Shown here in pieces: positions 62,140 through 64,000 of a stretch of 64,000 bases of DNA. The notes beneath the pieces are model-generated. The model saw only the letters and a program-made list of their open reading frames with translations. It was not told where the DNA came from and made no database searches. The position numbers and the translations under genes are program-made. Location of the stretch: assembly GCF_019145235.1 (NCBI RefSeq), contig NZ_JAHSTV010000008.1, positions 124,001-188,000 of the forward strand, read 5' to 3'. Numbering within the stretch: the first letter of the stretch is position 1; each line of letters opens with the position of its first letter. The DNA comes from Pseudomonas farris. GTDB taxonomy: Bacteria > Pseudomonadota > Gammaproteobacteria > Pseudomonadales > Pseudomonadaceae.

Positions 62140-64000
62140 TCAACTCGTCAGCGCGCTCCAGTCGAACGGCTCGACAAAATGACGGGTGTCCTCGGCCATC
62201 AACGGCCGCGCGACCAGAAACCCCTGCACATACTGGCAACCGTTGGCTTGCAGCCATTCATATTGCGCCACCGTCTCCACCCCTTCAGCGATGACTAACA
62301 GGCCGAACTGTTTGCACAAATCGATGACACTGCGTGCCAGTGCTGCATCCCGCTCGGAACCCGGCAACCGGGCGATCAAATGCCGGTCGAGTTTGAGCGT
62401 GTCCAGTTCCAGGTCGCGCAAGTGCGCCAGCGAACAAGCCCCCGAACCAAAATCATCCAGCGCCACCCGCACTCCCAAATTGCGCAGCAAACGCAGCTGC
62501 TTGCGGGTTTCGTCAGGGTTAAGCATCAAGGCCTCTTCCGTGACCTCGACCTCCAGCTGCCGCGACTTCAAACCATGGCGCTGCAGCACCTGACGCAACT
62601 CGGTGACCAGATTAGGCAAACCGAATTGCGTGCTGCTCAAACTGACGCCCAGCACCAAGTCTTCGGCAAACAACGTTTCCCAGGCTTTTCGTTGCTTGGC
62701 CCCGCGATGGTAAATCCAGCTACCAAGACGACTGATCAACCGCGCCTCTTCCAGCAACGGCAAAAACAGCCCCGGCGGTACATCGCCGACGCTCGGGTGC
62801 TGCCAGCGCAGCAACGCCTCGAACCCGCGAATCTGCCCGTCGGCAATGGCCACTTGAGGCTGATACACCAGGTTGAAATCGCGGTTCTCGATGGCCGTGC
62901 GCACGCTCTCTTCGAGCATCAGTCGCGAGCGCGCCCGGCCATTCATTTCGTGATCGTAGAAGCGATATTGCTGACGCCCGGCACGCTTGGCTTCGTACAT
63001 GGCGATGTCGGACGCGCGCATCAACCCATCGAGATTGGCCCCGCAGTCGGGATAAGTGGCGATGCCGATACTGGCGCCCAAGGCGATGTCCATGCCGTCG
63101 ATTTGCTGACAGATCGACACTCGCTCGATGAGCTTCTCGGCAATCTTCGCCGCTTGCTCGGGGAGCTCAAGATCCAGCAGCGCGGTGAACTCATCGCCAC
63201 CCATCCGCGCCAGAATATCGAAGGGCCGCAGACACGCCTTCAACTGCTCGGACACCCAACGCAGCACCCGGTCGCCGGCATCGTGGCCCAGGGAATCATT
63301 GACCCGCTTGAAGCCGTCGAGGTCCAAGTACAACAGCACCCAGGTGCTATCGGAGCGTTCGCCGCGCAGCAGCAGGTTTTCAGCGGTCTGATAGAAACCC
63401 CGGCGATTGAGCAGCCCGGTCAGCGGATCGGTCACCGCCTGAAACTCCAGCTGCTGATGCAGATGGCGCACCACCGACATGTCCAGCACCGTCACCACCA
63501 TGGCCTGTTGTTCGGTGGGCAAAGGCGCGCAGGACAACGCCACCGGCACTTGCTGGCCGGGCGCGGTACGCAGCAACGCATCGTGCAGGCGCAGGGTTTC
63601 ACCGCGTTTGTAGCCGGCAAACAATTCGGAGTCGGCCCAGATCGGGATGTGCGGTTTTTGCAGGAAATCCAGAAACTCTTTGCCTTGCAGTTCATGCACC
63701 GTGGCATTGAGCAGGCGAGACATCGCCGGGTTGGCAAAGCGAATCAGCCCATCCTCCCCCACCACCAGAATGCCTTCGGCGGCGTTATCCAGCACCGAGG
63801 CATTGAAGGCACGGGCGACCTCCAGGTCATGGCTCAACTGCTGCAAGGCACGGCGATTACGCTGATGCTCGAGCAGGGCCTGGACTTTGGGTTTGAGAAT
63901 TTGCGGGTCGAACGGTTTGAACAGGTAATCCACCGCACCACTGGCGTAGCCCTTGATCACAGCGTCCTGAGATTGTTCGTTGGCGGTCAGGAAAATGATC
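62140..64000 (-). CDS. REC-PAS-GGDEF-EAL response regulator (N-terminus outside window)
   Basis: About 620 residues are seen and the 5' end is beyond the window. The first residues (IIFLTANEQSQDAVIKGYASGAVDYLFKPFDP) are the second half of a response-regulator receiver, with the conserved Thr/Ser and Lys. A PAS-like domain follows (AEGILVVGEDGLIRFANPAMSRLL). The GGDEF domain keeps GGDEF in ARMGGDEFTALLD, and the EAL domain keeps FEALLRW, EVTEEAL, DDFGSG and EGVET. Both cyclase and phosphodiesterase sites look intact, so c-di-GMP turnover in either direction is possible. The phospho-accepting Asp is outside the window. Confidence 0.93.
   Translation of the reverse strand, partial: IIFLTANEQSQDAVIKGYASGAVDYLFKPFDPQILKPKVQALLEHQRNRRALQQLSHDLEVARAFNASVLDNAAEGILVVGEDGLIRFANPAMSRLLNATVHELQGKEFLDFLQKPHIPIWADSELFAGYKRGETLRLHDALLRTAPGQQVPVALSCAPLPTEQQAMVVTVLDMSVVRHLHQQLEFQAVTDPLTGLLNRRGFYQTAENLLLRGERSDSTWVLLYLDLDGFKRVNDSLGHDAGDRVLRWVSEQLKACLRPFDILARMGGDEFTALLDLELPEQAAKIAEKLIERVSICQQIDGMDIALGASIGIATYPDCGANLDGLMRASDIAMYEAKRAGRQQYRFYDHEMNGRARSRLMLEESVRTAIENRDFNLVYQPQVAIADGQIRGFEALLRWQHPSVGDVPPGLFLPLLEEARLISRLGSWIYHRGAKQRKAWETLFAEDLVLGVSLSSTQFGLPNLVTELRQVLQRHGLKSRQLEVEVTEEALMLNPDETRKQLRLLRNLGVRVALDDFGSGACSLAHLRDLELDTLKLDRHLIARLPGSERDAALARSVIDLCKQFGLLVIAEGVETVAQYEWLQANGCQYVQGFLVARPLMAEDTRHFVEPFDWSALTS

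Overview
The window looks like a chromosome segment of a Pseudomonas of the P. fluorescens group. The evidence is the GC-rich coding style, dozens of genes that match known Pseudomonas families, and about sixteen paired REP elements built on GTGGGAGCGGGCTTGCTCGCGAA. No rRNA, tRNA, CRISPR array, prophage or IS transposase was seen. Two genes run off the ends: a TraX-like gene at the left edge and a REC-GGDEF-EAL gene at the right edge.

Left and centre (about 0.8-43.3 kb) form one continuous catabolic block for quaternary amines. Choline is imported (cbcXWV, betT) and oxidised to glycine betaine (betB, betA, with repressor betI). Gamma-butyrobetaine can be hydroxylated to carnitine (gbbH-like), and carnitine is converted to glycine betaine (caiX, cdhC, cdhA, cdhB, with activator cdhR). 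Glycine betaine is then demethylated (gbcA/gbcB), dimethylglycine is demethylated (dgcA, dgcB, etfA, etfB), and the late products are handled by sdaB and ltaE. GbdR is the central activator. Gene content and order resemble the P. aeruginosa PA5372-PA5413 region as I remember it, but here a three-gene operon lies between gbcA and the dgc/etf operon. That operon encodes a GMC oxidoreductase fused to a hydrolase, a membrane-anchored dihaem cytochrome c and a metallophosphoesterase. Next to it is a 1-kb non-coding region with a striking cluster of DnaA boxes in a 182-bp repeat.

The middle right (43.5-55.3 kb) is ordinary core genome: a TldD/PmbA pair, an MFS transporter, DbpA helicase, an HI0933-type flavoprotein, a YccS-like membrane protein, a periplasmic binding protein, a GNAT and a small winged-helix protein, separated by REP pairs.

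The region 55.4-61.5 kb is different. It has no REP elements, is visibly more AT-rich between genes, and carries a LasI/LasR-like quorum-sensing pair. With it are a small YodC-like protein, a SAM methyltransferase, a cobalamin-type radical SAM enzyme and an EamA exporter. Four lux-box-like palindromes (two of them perfect CTATC-N6-GATAG) lie upstream of the YodC-like gene, luxI, the methyltransferase and the exporter/radical SAM operon. This looks like a self-contained, quorum-controlled small-molecule pathway that I cannot match to a known product; it is the best candidate here for an undescribed system. The window ends with a YgjP-type metalloprotein and the c-di-GMP signalling gene.
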